Position numbers and translations under genes: made by a program
Shown here: one piece after another, positions 1 to 9,108 of the stretch
How positions within the stretch are numbered: position 1 is the first letter of the stretch
How the letters are laid out: every line of letters begins with the position of its first letter
Source: Bacteroidia bacterium
GTDB taxonomy: Bacteria > Bacteroidota > Bacteroidia > Chitinophagales > UBA2359
Assembly: GCA_030427245.1 (NCBI GenBank)
Contig: JAUHXA010000019.1
Location: 1-64,000 of the forward strand
Reading direction: 5' to 3'
Length of the DNA stretch: 64,000 nt
The notes under the pieces: generated by a model
The model's database searches: none
Seen by the model: only the letters and a program-made list of their open reading frames with translations
What the model was told of the DNA's origin: nothing

Positions 1-66
1 TATTTGGCTCATATGATTGCCCAAATCACCTACTAATTTGTCGAAACTTAATGGTTTTTTTTGCAT
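1..66 (-). CDS. Partial CDS, N-terminal 22 codons only
   Basis: The minus strand has an ATG at base 66 followed by an open frame running off the left edge (MQKKPLSFDKLV...). A TATTTTTG box matching the Bacteroidota -7 consensus TAnnTTTG lies about 12 bases upstream (79-86), which supports a real start. The visible residues are too few to name a family. It is separated from the next minus-strand gene by a strong terminator hairpin, so it is probably an independent transcription unit. Confidence 0.4.
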   Translation of the reverse strand, partial: MQKKPLSFDKLVGDLGNHMSQI

Positions 67-78
67 CGGTTTTTCTTG

Positions 79-86
79 CAAAAATA
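79..86 (-). promoter_or_regulatory. Candidate -7 promoter box for the partial gene at the left edge
   Basis: On the minus strand the octamer TATTTTTG fits the Bacteroidota TAnnTTTG -7 element and sits just upstream of the ATG at 66. No clear TTG -33 element is seen at the usual spacing, so support is modest. Confidence 0.3.
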
Positions 87-152
87 TCTTATTTTCACTA
101 TAATAGCCTACTTTTAGAATTGCTGAGTGAAATTTTGAGAAACAAGTAAAAC

Positions 153-191
153 AAAAAAGCAATGTTCTTGTGAGAAGAACATTGCTTTTTT
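153..191 (-). terminator. Rho-independent terminator after the ricin-like gene
   Basis: A near-perfect hairpin with arms AAAAAAGCAATGTTCTT and its complement around a GTGAG loop is bordered by A-runs and T-runs, so it can act in both directions. It lies 35 bases past the stop of the minus-strand ricin-like gene. Confidence 0.8.
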
Positions 192-225
192 GTTTTGAAG
201 CCGTAATTTAGCTTTTCACCCTTTT

Positions 226-1050
226 TTACTTAGCAGCCAAGATTTCGTACAGAGGTGTTTTAGTAGTATTCCCTGCGCTGTACATCACCTTTTTAGTATG
301 CAAATCCAACTGAATGTAAACGTTGCGTGATTTGTCGTGCAAATAAACAGACCATTCATCTCTGTGTGTTTCGGTGAAGGTAAAGGTAGAAGAACCACTT
401 TTTTCACCAATTTCTTTCCAAGTTTTGGTGTTGCCTTCTTGCTTGAAAACACCCAAGTTGCCACCGTTTCGTCCAAACTTCACCTCAACCGTGCTTTCAC
501 CATTCACAACCTTTGCCGCAGGCTTTTTGACAGCAGTTAATTTTGTCAATTTGATAAACTGCCCAGAGTAGTTACCTGTTTTAGCCAAATGTACTCGGTT
601 GTTTTTACCGTCATTTATAACATCAAAAGATTTGCCTTCTCCTTGAAACATCGTCGTCATTCGGTAGTAACCATTGCCTTGAGGAGTCAATTTCCAGTAT
701 TGTCCAGAGTAGTTACCTGTTTTGGCGAGGTGAAGTTTGGTGTTTTTGCCGTCGTTTACCACATCCAGTGATTTTTCATCTCCTTGAAACATCGTTGTCA
801 TTCGGTAGTAACCATTTCCCAAAGAAGTGAATTTCCAAAACTGTCCAGAATAATTGCCCGTTTTAGCGAGATGAATTTGGTTGTTTTTTCCATCGTTGAT
901 TACATCCAAGGCTTTGTCTGCACCTTGCCACATTGTCGTGATTCGGTAGTAAAAATTACCGTCTATTTCTTGGGCGATTGCTGTGTTAGAATTGAAGATA
1001 GAAAAGAAAGAAATCAAAGCGAAAATAAATACAAAATTGAAAGTTCTCAT
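226..1050 (-). CDS. Secreted ricin-type beta-trefoil-like protein
   Basis: The 274-residue product begins with a signal peptide (residues 1 to about 26, hydrophobic FVFIFALISFF, cleavage near AIAQ). Residues about 33-170 are three tandem repeats of about 46 residues, each with a YYR(I/M)TTM(F/W)QG start, a (L/F)DV(I/V)NDGKN centre and a HLAKTGNYSGQ end. A threefold 40-50-residue pattern with a Q-x-(W/F/I) end is what ricin/RICIN-like beta-trefoil carbohydrate-binding domains look like. The last 90 residues form a separate beta-rich domain (EVKFGRNGGNLG...) that I do not recognise. It is probably exported to the periplasm or surface. Sugar binding is inferred and no ligand can be named. It appears monocistronic with its own terminator. 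Confidence 0.65.
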   Translation of the reverse strand: MRTFNFVFIFALISFFSIFNSNTAIAQEIDGNFYYRITTMWQGADKALDVINDGKNNQIHLAKTGNYSGQFWKFTSLGNGYYRMTTMFQGDEKSLDVVNDGKNTKLHLAKTGNYSGQYWKLTPQGNGYYRMTTMFQGEGKSFDVINDGKNNRVHLAKTGNYSGQFIKLTKLTAVKKPAAKVVNGESTVEVKFGRNGGNLGVFKQEGNTKTWKEIGEKSGSSTFTFTETHRDEWSVYLHDKSRNVYIQLDLHTKKVMYSAGNTTKTPLYEILAAK

Positions 1051-1262
1051 GATAAATAAAGTTTTAAGGTTTTGATTTAATTGTTGTTGTCTATGTTAAT
1101 TGAATGTCTTTTGTTTTTGTTAAAGACACCCTATAAGACGACTCCTTAAAACCCGTTCCGACAAATTGGAAGATTTTTTTTCGTTTTTTTTGATTGAAGG
1201 AGAATAAAATTATCGGAACGCCATAATAAATTGATAATCAATCTAAAAATTCATTGTTTTTT

Positions 1263-2783
1263 TTACTGCAAGTTCTTTAAAATTTTTCGGTTAATCTTTC
1301 CTGTATCATTTTTGGGCAATTCGTCCAAGAAAACAATCGTTTTGGGCACTTTGAATTTGGCTAATTTTGAAAGGCAAAAATCTTGCAGGACTTTTTCTGT
1401 CACTTCAATTTCACCCGATTTCACCACAAACGCCTTACCCGTTTCGCCCCATTTCGCATCAGCTACGCCAATCACCACCGCCTCTGACACCGCCGTATGC
1501 GCCACCAAAACCCGCTCTACCTCAGCAGGATAGACGTTTTCGCCACCCGAAATGTACATATTTTTGATGCGGTCAACCACATACAAGTAGCCCTCTTCGT
1601 CCAGCCTCACCATATCACCTGTGTGAAACCAACCGTCTTGAACTGCCTTTGCGGTAGCCACTTCATTTTGCCAATAGCCAGTTGTGACCATCGGTCCTTG
1701 CAGCAATAGTTCACCCGCTTGATTGACAGCAACCTCCTCCCCTTTTTCATCGACAATCTTGATGTTTACATAAAAATTGGGTCGCCCAATCGAGCCTTTT
1801 TTGCGGATTGCATCCCGCTGGTGAAGCGATGTCAAGTTTGGACCCACTTCGGTCATTCCATAGCCTTGTCGAATCGGCACTTGCTTTTCGTGCCATTTTT
1901 CAATCAAAGGAATCGGCATCGGTTCACCGCCCACAATGATATAGTGCAGGCTGCTAAAATCCGTCGTTTGAAAACCAGGTAGGTCGGTCATCATTTTGAG
2001 CATCGTAGGCACACCCATAAAAACCGTTGCTCGCTCTTCGGCAATAGACTTCAAAACTGCCAAAGCATCAAATTTTTTCATCAGACAAACGTAGCCGCCA
2101 TGATGCAAAAAAGGAGTCACAAACACATTCCAACCGCCTGTGTGAAACGGTGGCATACAATTGATGGTGCGGCTTTCGGAATTGACAATCAAAGACATAG
2201 CTGTGTTGATGCTATTCCAAAAAAGCATTTTGTGGGTGTAAAGTGCGCCTTTCGGAAAACCTGTTGTTCCAGAGGTGTATAAAATGAAAATCGGGTCGTC
2301 TTCGTCAACTACTTGCACTTCAAAAAAATCTAATTCCAAACCTTCTCTTACTCCTCTATACGCTTCACAATCTGCCCTTATAGCTGCAATGTCCCATTTA
2401 TGCGGAATCTGGGAATAAGTAGCTGTTGCCTCCAAAGTCGCTTCAAAAATCGCTTCTCCAATCACCAATTTAGGTTGGGCATTTTGCAGCAAAAAATCTA
2501 TTTCAGCACTCGCCAATCGGTAATTCATCGGCACCAATACACAACCCGTTTTTTGAGCAGCCACAAACAGCAGTAAATACTCCAAACAACTCTCTGCCAA
2601 AATCGCAATGCGGTCGCCCTTTTGAATATCAAATACTTCCTTCAAATAATTCGCCAATCGGTTGCCTTCTCGGTTGAGTTCTCCATACGTCAAAGTCCGC
2701 CCCGTTTCGTACTCTTTGAAGGCTATCTTGTCAGGGCTGTAAACCGCCCATTTTGCTGCCCAATCTTGTTGAAGTGCTTGCAT
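1263..2783 (-). CDS. Acyl-CoA synthetase (AMP-dependent ligase, ANL superfamily)
   Basis: This is a 506-residue member of the ANL family, which activates carboxylates with ATP to acyl-adenylates and then to CoA thioesters. The P-loop-like motif YTSGTTGFPKG lies at residues 169-179. Further on are YGMTEVGP (A5 region), GWFHTGDM and the hinge region DRIKNMYISGGENVYPAEVE, and the C-terminal lysine motif PKNDTGKINRK. Length and motif order are normal for long-chain or medium-chain acyl-CoA ligases, so the protein looks complete and active. The substrate cannot be told from sequence. Its neighbour on the same strand is a FabH-like ketosynthase, consistent with a lipid or acyl-thioester role, but the gap of more than 360 bases argues against tight co-transcription. 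Confidence 0.85.
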   Translation of the reverse strand: MQALQQDWAAKWAVYSPDKIAFKEYETGRTLTYGELNREGNRLANYLKEVFDIQKGDRIAILAESCLEYLLLFVAAQKTGCVLVPMNYRLASAEIDFLLQNAQPKLVIGEAIFEATLEATATYSQIPHKWDIAAIRADCEAYRGVREGLELDFFEVQVVDEDDPIFILYTSGTTGFPKGALYTHKMLFWNSINTAMSLIVNSESRTINCMPPFHTGGWNVFVTPFLHHGGYVCLMKKFDALAVLKSIAEERATVFMGVPTMLKMMTDLPGFQTTDFSSLHYIIVGGEPMPIPLIEKWHEKQVPIRQGYGMTEVGPNLTSLHQRDAIRKKGSIGRPNFYVNIKIVDEKGEEVAVNQAGELLLQGPMVTTGYWQNEVATAKAVQDGWFHTGDMVRLDEEGYLYVVDRIKNMYISGGENVYPAEVERVLVAHTAVSEAVVIGVADAKWGETGKAFVVKSGEIEVTEKVLQDFCLSKLAKFKVPKTIVFLDELPKNDTGKINRKILKNLQ

Positions 2784-3148
2784 AGTTTTCTTTTTAAAAA
2801 GAGAGGTGTCATATTGTAAATATCCTGTGAGAACGTATCTACAAATCGTATAAATGGGTAAAATTCGTTAATGGTTCGTAACTAAAAATACCTCATTAAT
2901 TTTTGAACAACAATTAAATGCTGCGGTATTCTACAAAAATTGTCTGTGACCCAAACAATTTTGGACGTATGAACAAAGATACAATAAGTCAGATTTTAAT
3001 TATTTGATTACGAATGACTTACACTCAACATCTGCCAATATTAAGTTTTCTGATTATCAAGGCTTTATATCTTGCCTCTTACCTCCTGCTTCTTACTTCC
3101 TGCTTCTTTCGTCCAAAGTCCAAAGTCCAAAGTCCAAAAAAAGTAATA
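2784..3148. other. Intergenic region with interspersed repeat
   Basis: This 365-base gap holds the upstream region of the acyl-CoA ligase and, at 3051-3138, a T/C-rich dispersed repeat that ends in a heptamer tandem array. No ORF with coding character is seen in it. Confidence 0.5.
3051..3138 (+). repeat. Dispersed CTTC-rich repeat ending in (GTCCAAA)4
   Basis: The segment starts TGATTATCAA, contains repeated CTTGC/CTGCTTCTT words and TTCTTTCGTCCAAAGTCC, and ends with four tandem GTCCAAA heptamers (3111-3138). A related copy in the opposite orientation is at 8770-8829 and a shorter fragment at about 8891-8922, both intergenic. It looks like a small non-autonomous intergenic repeat family. 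Function is unknown. Confidence 0.5.
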
Positions 3149-4144
3149 TTACAGCCTAAAAGCTGCACTTGCAAATGCCAATCCACCGCCTGAACCAATA
3201 AAAAACACCAAATCTCCTTCCTTCAATGTTCCTTTTTCCCACGCATCGTTGAACGCCATCGGAATACAAGCCGAACCCGTATAACCATAATTGTGCATCA
3301 CCGTATGCCCTTTTTCTCTCGTCACTTCCAATCGGTCGAGGGTGTCAAAAATAGAGTTGATGTTGATTTGGGTGATGAAATATTGGGCAACATCTGTGGG
3401 TTTCACTTCAATGCGTTTGCAGAGGTTTTGCGCCATTTCCGCCCAAATACTTGCATTCAAATCGCTCGGAAATCGACGAACAAACTTCAATTGATGGTCG
3501 TGATTTGCCAATACTTTTTCATCAACAGGCATCTTCGTGCCGCCACCATATACGCCCATCCATTCGTTGTACTGACCTTTTGAAAGCAGTTCACTCGCCA
3601 AAAAGCCCTTTGTTTGGGTTTCAGTTTCCGATGCTTTCAGCAAAACCGCCCCTGCACCATCCGCAAAAAGCGTCACCGTTTTTTTGTCCTCTTTGTTCAA
3701 GTGCTTACTCATCGCATACGCTCCAATCACCAAAACATGCTGATATTGCTCGTCTGCTTGAATGTATTTTGCGCCCATATCGAGAGCCGTTACAAATCCC
3801 GCACATGCCGAATTGACATCAAAAGTACCTGCATTGTGCGCTCCAATGCGGTGCTGAATCACCGAAGCCGTTGAAGGGGAAAGGAACTCAGGCGTGTCGG
3901 TTGCGACAATAATCAAGTCCAGTTTGTCTGCTTCTATTCCTCCTCGCTCCAAGGTTTGAAGGGCTGCTTTTTCGGCAAGGTCTGCCGTACTTTCGTCTTC
4001 AGCGCACCAACGTCTTTCAAATATTTGGACTTTTTCTTCGAGCCAAGTAGATACATTTTCGCCCAGCGATTCATCAAAATAACTGTTTGGGACGACTCTT
4101 GCAGGTGCGTAAGCTCCACAAGATAGGATAATTGCGTTTTGCAT
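3149..4144 (-). CDS. FabH-like 3-oxoacyl-ACP synthase III family protein with altered active site
   Basis: The 331-residue product has the thiolase-fold layout and length of ketoacyl-ACP synthase III. The nucleophile cysteine is present at C114 in DVNSACAGFVTALDMG. In FabH the other two active residues are the His of HQAN and the Asn of GNT. Here the aligned motifs read TQIN (Thr at about 258) and GYTGSA (Tyr at about 288), so both are replaced. The C-terminal glycine motif FFIGSGGGLAFAS is intact. A Cys-only KAS III-like enzyme may do acyl transfer rather than decarboxylative condensation, or may use an unusual substrate; that is inference. The acyl-CoA ligase on the same strand downstream could supply or accept acyl thioesters. 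Confidence 0.75.
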   Translation of the reverse strand: MQNAIILSCGAYAPARVVPNSYFDESLGENVSTWLEEKVQIFERRWCAEDESTADLAEKAALQTLERGGIEADKLDLIIVATDTPEFLSPSTASVIQHRIGAHNAGTFDVNSACAGFVTALDMGAKYIQADEQYQHVLVIGAYAMSKHLNKEDKKTVTLFADGAGAVLLKASETETQTKGFLASELLSKGQYNEWMGVYGGGTKMPVDEKVLANHDHQLKFVRRFPSDLNASIWAEMAQNLCKRIEVKPTDVAQYFITQININSIFDTLDRLEVTREKGHTVMHNYGYTGSACIPMAFNDAWEKGTLKEGDLVFFIGSGGGLAFASAAFRL

Positions 4145-4512
4145 TGAAATTGAATAAAGTTATGTTTAAAAATTGTTGAAGAAGAGAATGTTGATGTAGG
4201 TTCTTTTACTTGTTCAAGTCTCACCAAAAAAAGATTAACTGGCTAATTTAGGTTTGATTTCTTTTTGAAATCTCTATCCATACACCTAATTTCTAAAAAT
4301 TTAACCACAGGCTATTTCCAATATGCCCCACTCCTCATTCTGTCATTCCGAAGAAATCTTGTGACTTAATATCACAAACCTTAGAACCGCTACTGTGCAT
4401 TGAAAATCCCCATTTCTTTTTACCAATTAGGTGTGAGTAAAGCCCTTTTCAGAATATCCACACTTCTTTATTGCCTGCAAGTTCAGAGACTTGCCACTTG
4501 TACGGTCTTTCA
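4145..4512. other. Intergenic region without recognisable gene
   Basis: This 368-base stretch lies between two minus-strand genes. It contains the upstream region of the FabH-like gene and A/T-rich sequence with a GTCATTCCGAAGAAATC word. I see no ORF, RNA gene or strong hairpin. Confidence 0.4.
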
Positions 4513-5994
4513 TTATCGCTTCAAAAAACAAATCCCCAAAGTTGGAACGACACTGCAAATCAAGGCAATGGCTGCCGTCACTCCAGGATTGCCAAAAGCA
4601 AGTGTACTGTCAGGAAACAGAGTAGTTCCCCACATGTATAGGCCAAAATGCACCACCAAAGCCCATGCCGACATACCCCAAACCAATTGTATGCTCACAT
4701 TTCGGAACAATACTCCCGCCAACAAAGGCGGAACGGCTGCCAAAACCAAACCATACACCCCTACTTGACCAAAAATGCCCAGCAGTTTGGGAGGATTCAG
4801 TGTGACGAAAAACACCAGCACTGCAATGACGACCAATACGATGTGACTTGCTTTGAAGGCGAGTTGCATTTTTGCATTTTCAGAAAGGGTGCTTTTGCCG
4901 TATTTTTCGATGAGGTTCAAGACCAAATCATTGGCGGTAATTGTAGAAATTCCGACCAAAAGACCATCCAAAGTCGACATTGCAGCCGCCAATAATACCA
5001 CGCTCACAATGGTAAACAACCATTCGGGGAACGCATTTTTGAGGTACATGGTCATCACCAAATCTTGCCGAAAAAGCCCCGTTTCGGTATCGGTCAATTG
5101 CTCCACAGGTACAATGCTGTGCGCCCAAAATCCAGCCAACAATAGCAGTATGAAAAGGAAGAATACGACACTGAATACAAGAATGTAATTCCGAACGGCT
5201 CGGTCTGTTTTGACATACAAGGCTTTGGTCAAAATATGTGGCTGACAAACCAATGCACCTCCAATACAAAAACCTGCAATGTAAGTCGAAAAGTAATCAT
5301 TGAAGAGTTTGCTATCAGGGTTTACCCACTTCAATAAGTTTGGATCGGAGGCATACAATTCTGTCCAAAATCCATCAGATTGGAGCATCAACTGTATGCC
5401 CGACCACAAAACAATTAGCGTAATGAATATCATCAAAAAACCCTGAAACATATTGGTGAAAACATGGGCGTAAGTGCCTCCAAACAAAACATATCCTGTC
5501 ACAAATACTAAGGTGATAAGCAGTGCCACCATGTTGGAAACTCCAAGTAGATTCTGCATCACAATGGAAATCCCACCTACCAACAGCACAATAAAGGCAA
5601 AGGAAAGCAGATTGATGAAAGCGAAATACAGTGAGAAACTTGAAGACTTGTAGCGCTTCCCAATCCAATCGGGAATCGTGAGGGCTTTCATCTCTTCTCC
5701 CATCTTCCGAAACCGAAAGGATAGTATGACCAACATCGTCACAAAACCCAAATAAACGCTGATACCCAAGTGCATAAATGCCGCCAATCCATCTACATAC
5801 ACAAAGCCTGGATTGATAATAAAGGTTGCCGCCGAAGCCGTTGCAGCCGCCAATGTCACCCCTACTTGCAGCGGAGATAGGTCGCCTTTGCCGATGGCAA
5901 AACTACTGAATCCATCGGTTTTTTGGTGACCAAGCCATCCGAGATAGGCTGTGCCAATTAGGTAAACTGAAAAGAGTATCCAAGCGAGTATCAT
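4513..5994 (-). CDS. Sodium:solute symporter (SSS family)
   Basis: The 493-residue integral membrane protein has about 13 hydrophobic helices, the usual number and size for the sodium:solute symporter family (PutP/PanF relatives), which drive uptake of a small solute with the sodium gradient. The N-terminus MILAWILFSVYLIGTAYLG followed by a GLAAFMHLGISVYLGF helix is typical of this family. The conserved early segment with small residues (TLAAATASAATF) that lines the sodium/substrate site is visible. The substrate is not predictable; amino acid, pantothenate or carboxylate are the usual choices. It stands between the FabH-like gene and a TonB-dependent receptor on the same strand, with gaps above 200 bases on both sides. 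Confidence 0.85.
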   Translation of the reverse strand: MILAWILFSVYLIGTAYLGWLGHQKTDGFSSFAIGKGDLSPLQVGVTLAAATASAATFIINPGFVYVDGLAAFMHLGISVYLGFVTMLVILSFRFRKMGEEMKALTIPDWIGKRYKSSSFSLYFAFINLLSFAFIVLLVGGISIVMQNLLGVSNMVALLITLVFVTGYVLFGGTYAHVFTNMFQGFLMIFITLIVLWSGIQLMLQSDGFWTELYASDPNLLKWVNPDSKLFNDYFSTYIAGFCIGGALVCQPHILTKALYVKTDRAVRNYILVFSVVFFLFILLLLAGFWAHSIVPVEQLTDTETGLFRQDLVMTMYLKNAFPEWLFTIVSVVLLAAAMSTLDGLLVGISTITANDLVLNLIEKYGKSTLSENAKMQLAFKASHIVLVVIAVLVFFVTLNPPKLLGIFGQVGVYGLVLAAVPPLLAGVLFRNVSIQLVWGMSAWALVVHFGLYMWGTTLFPDSTLAFGNPGVTAAIALICSVVPTLGICFLKR

Positions 5995-6082
5995 AGATTG
6001 AAGGTGAGTTTACATGCTAAAAAATCAAGGTCTGACATTTAATACGATAGAACAAAAACTCTTTAGATGGAAAGGTGTAATC

Positions 6083-6162
6083 TTTGAGGTAACGAAAAGG
6101 TGACATCTTTACATCGGGTTTGAAATGACACCTTTTCGCTCACTCAAAGATGTCACCTCAAA
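6083..6162. repeat. Nested inverted repeat (cruciform-like)
   Basis: Arms GGTGACATCTTT (6099-6110) and AAAGATGTCACC (6146-6157) are perfectly complementary. An outer pair TTTGAGGT/ACCTCAAA and an inner GAAAAGGTG/CACCTTTTC pair give competing folds. It sits 3' of the TonB-receptor gene and 5' of the symporter gene, so it could be a terminator-like or regulatory structure, but it lacks a T-run. Confidence 0.5.
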
Positions 6163-6212
6163 TCCTTAAATTCTGTCTGTTCAATGGTATCTTAGATAGT
6201 CATTTTTAGCAA

Positions 6213-8690
6213 CTATTTTGAACTTATTGCAGGTAAATTCATCTTCAATTCTAAGGTGTATAAACCTCTTGTTGGAGCAGATGCCGTAAATTCTCTCAAC
6301 TCTTGATTGAACAAATTTGAAGCGGCTGCCGAAACGGTAAAGCGGTCGTTGAGGTGGCAACCTACACTCAAATCTACGGTGGCGAATCCGCCCAATGGAC
6401 CATAATTGTAGGTATCTCCGCTGCGGGCATCTTCGATAATAGGTGCGCCTCGATAAACCAATTCGGGGTGACTTTGTGAGGCGATTTGGAAACTGGAGAA
6501 GTAATCGTAGGCTTGTACCCAACGACCAAACACGCTTCCAAACCATTTGTCGCCACTGTAATTCAAACCTGCGCCCGCTTTGTGTGTTGGGGCATTGACG
6601 AGAATATCCAAGAAATTCACCACACCGTCGCCATTGAAGTCGTTCTCCATGTCGTCTTCATCAACCGAATAGTCGAAGAAAGAATAGTTGAACGTACCAC
6701 TCAATTCAGGCGTGAAATAGTAAGTTGCGCCCAAATCAAAACCATAGGTATTGACTTTTCCGAAATTGACATAAGACAAGACCAAGCCATTCCAAGCTGC
6801 AAAACCTGATTGTACCTCTTCGATAGGTGTGTCGCCTCGGTGAGTAGCTACACCAATAACGGTAGCAGGACTTAGAAAATCTTCGGAAATATTGTAGTAG
6901 GCATTGGCATCTATAAACAATTTGCTGTCTGCCATGCTTCCACGATACCCCAATTCAAGCGACTGGATTTTTTCTACTTTTTGTTTTTCTACTTTCGAGC
7001 CATCTACCAATGTAAATCCTTCGGAATTGCCCAAAATCAGCCCTGCAAATAAATCTCCAAACATATTCAAAATCGTTGGTGAAGCAATTCCCTTTCCGTA
7101 GGTCAATCTCCAAGTTCCTTTTTCTCCAACATTCAACAACCCAAATTTGGGGATAAAATTGAAGTCATAAATTTCGTGATTGTCGGCTCTTGCTGCTGCA
7201 ATCACTCTCCAACGGCTGTCGATTTCATAGTTCAGGTGAGCATAACCTCCAAATTGATTCACGTCAATATATTCGCCGCCGTCCAACAAATAGCTTCCCA
7301 AACTGTTCGCCTTGTCGAGTTGGTATTGCAGTCCTGTCACCAAAGACAATTTGCCAAAAGTATTGTTGTATTGTACCTCGGCATTCAATCGGCGAGAATC
7401 ATCCTGAAACAATGCACCATTTCCATACGAACCTGCTCCTCTTGCTTCTGCGTCCGAAAATCCTGCATCCAAAAAGGCATAATAGTTTTTGGTGCGTTGG
7501 TCAATGGCGTAGGTGCTGTCGGTTTTACTGATGGTGTAGTAGGCTTGTGCAAACCAGTTTTTGCCAGAGAATTTGAGTTGATAATAGTTTATCATCCAAT
7601 CCTTGATTTGATTGCGCCCCACATTGGTAGGCGAAAGGTAAGTACTGTTGCTGTAGCCTGTATTGAAGGCAATGTCCAAATTATCGGAAGGGGTAAAATA
7701 AAGTCCTGCTTCGGCTCTCAAAAAGTTCACATCTTCATCCAATTCCAATTCGTTGTAGCCTTCTTTGATGCCATCGGGAACGGCATTTCCCGCATCATCA
7801 AACGCTCCTACTCGGTCGATATAAACCGAATCGGAAAACTCAAATTCGGTCGCAGAAGTGTATTCACCCACTACTTTGAAGGCAAATTTCTCGCTCAACA
7901 CTTGTGCATGACGCAGGCGAGCAGAGAAAAAGGAATTGCCGTCACCGCTTATTCCTGGATTGAGTACAACCGTTGTCCCTGCCGAAGTTCGAGGGTCTTT
8001 GGTGATGGTATTCAGCAATCCATTGTGTGCATTCGGACCATATAGAGTTGAGTTGGGTCCTAAGATAACTTCAATCTGTTCGATGTCTTCCTTGACGGTC
8101 GTATTGAGAGGACCAAAGGGCAAACCTGTCGCCACCAATGTCGAAAAACGCCCATCGGTTACTTGTAGATTTTTGGCGTTGAAATTGGAGTTGAAGCCTC
8201 GAATATTGAAGGCAGGAGTCGCAATTCCCGCACGGAAATAATCAATCCCTTTTTGACGGGCAATCAACTCACCGGGGTTTCCTGCATACTCTTCAATTTC
8301 TCTTGCAAAAACAGTTTCGATGGTAGCTGGACTTTCGGTCAGCTTTTCAGGTTTGCGAGACCCCGAAATTACCACTGCATCCAATTCCGTTCCCTTCAAT
8401 AAGGTAAAATTCATCGTAGTAGTGCTTCCCGCAGTTATGGTCACTGCTTTTTCGATGGCTGCAAAACCAATATAACTCACCACAACCGTATGGTTTCCAG
8501 CATCCAATGGTAGTGTATAATTTCCATTTTCATCACTCACTGTTCCCGTAGTTGTTCCTTTGACGACAATATTGGCACCAATCAAGGTTTCACCATCTTG
8601 ACTGTCCACCGTACCTGTTAATTTTCCTGTTTGTGCGACCACAACGGCACACCAAAAAACCGTAAAGACTAGCGTAAGTAGTTGTTTCAT
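6213..8690 (-). CDS. TonB-dependent outer-membrane receptor
   Basis: The protein (825 residues from the chosen start) has a signal peptide (MKQLLTLVFTVFWCAVVVAQ), a carboxypeptidase-regulatory-like beta-sandwich (about residues 22-105, GTVDSQDGETLIGANIVVKG), a plug domain (about 115-230, with ESPATIETVF and RGFNSNFNAKNLQVTDGR) and a long beta-barrel. It imports a bulky ligand (metal chelate, vitamin or glycan) through the outer membrane using TonB energy. The reading frame extends 11 codons further upstream, but the methionine at 8690 directly precedes a clean signal peptide, so I chose it. No SusD partner follows, so this is a stand-alone receptor rather than a SusCD pair. The ligand cannot be deduced. 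Confidence 0.85.
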   Translation of the reverse strand: MKQLLTLVFTVFWCAVVVAQTGKLTGTVDSQDGETLIGANIVVKGTTTGTVSDENGNYTLPLDAGNHTVVVSYIGFAAIEKAVTITAGSTTTMNFTLLKGTELDAVVISGSRKPEKLTESPATIETVFAREIEEYAGNPGELIARQKGIDYFRAGIATPAFNIRGFNSNFNAKNLQVTDGRFSTLVATGLPFGPLNTTVKEDIEQIEVILGPNSTLYGPNAHNGLLNTITKDPRTSAGTTVVLNPGISGDGNSFFSARLRHAQVLSEKFAFKVVGEYTSATEFEFSDSVYIDRVGAFDDAGNAVPDGIKEGYNELELDEDVNFLRAEAGLYFTPSDNLDIAFNTGYSNSTYLSPTNVGRNQIKDWMINYYQLKFSGKNWFAQAYYTISKTDSTYAIDQRTKNYYAFLDAGFSDAEARGAGSYGNGALFQDDSRRLNAEVQYNNTFGKLSLVTGLQYQLDKANSLGSYLLDGGEYIDVNQFGGYAHLNYEIDSRWRVIAAARADNHEIYDFNFIPKFGLLNVGEKGTWRLTYGKGIASPTILNMFGDLFAGLILGNSEGFTLVDGSKVEKQKVEKIQSLELGYRGSMADSKLFIDANAYYNISEDFLSPATVIGVATHRGDTPIEEVQSGFAAWNGLVLSYVNFGKVNTYGFDLGATYYFTPELSGTFNYSFFDYSVDEDDMENDFNGDGVVNFLDILVNAPTHKAGAGLNYSGDKWFGSVFGRWVQAYDYFSSFQIASQSHPELVYRGAPIIEDARSGDTYNYGPLGGFATVDLSVGCHLNDRFTVSAAASNLFNQELREFTASAPTRGLYTLELKMNLPAISSK

Positions 8691-9108
8691 AAATACATTA
8701 TGTTTTAAAGAAAGGTTATACAATTATGTATGAATCAATTGAATTGATTTGTTTGTTTTAAAGGCTGTTTGGACTTTGGACGAAAGAAGTAGGATGTAAG
8801 AAGCAAGACATAAAATATTGATAATCAAATGTTTGTTGTTAAGAAACATTTCAATGTAAGTTATTAATTGTCAAGTGTTTAAAATCCTACCTCTTGCTTC
8901 TTTGCTCCTTCATCCAAAGTTTAATTGCATCAAAATATTGGCTGATACAGCGAAACGAATTTAAACGAAAAGCATTGAAATCTGAACAAGCAAAATGAAA
9001 AATAAGGGGTGGACTTATTCCAAAATTGCTTAAAAATAATTTGGCAAAATACTGTGAATGAGTTTTTTACTTCAAAAAAACTTCAACATAGACTTTACCT
9101 TCTTAGCG
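8691..9108. other. Intergenic region with inverted copies of a dispersed repeat
   Basis: This gap of about 420 bases contains a reversed copy (8770-8829) of the repeat at 3051-3138 and a shorter forward fragment near 8891-8922, so the two face each other. The remainder is A/T-rich upstream sequence for the TonB receptor. No gene is seen. Confidence 0.45.
8770..8829 (-). repeat. Second copy of the CTTC-rich dispersed repeat, reversed
   Basis: Read on the minus strand, this matches the 3051-3138 repeat: TGATTATCAA, then CTTGCTTCTTAC, then CTTCTTTCGTCCAAAGTCC. It has only one GTCCAAA-type heptamer instead of four. Confidence 0.5.

Noticed and set aside
1155-1235. CGTTCCGA...TCGGAACG inverted repeat between the ricin-like and ligase genes
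   Set aside because: The arms are only 8 bases and are separated by more than 50 bases; chance is a sufficient explanation.
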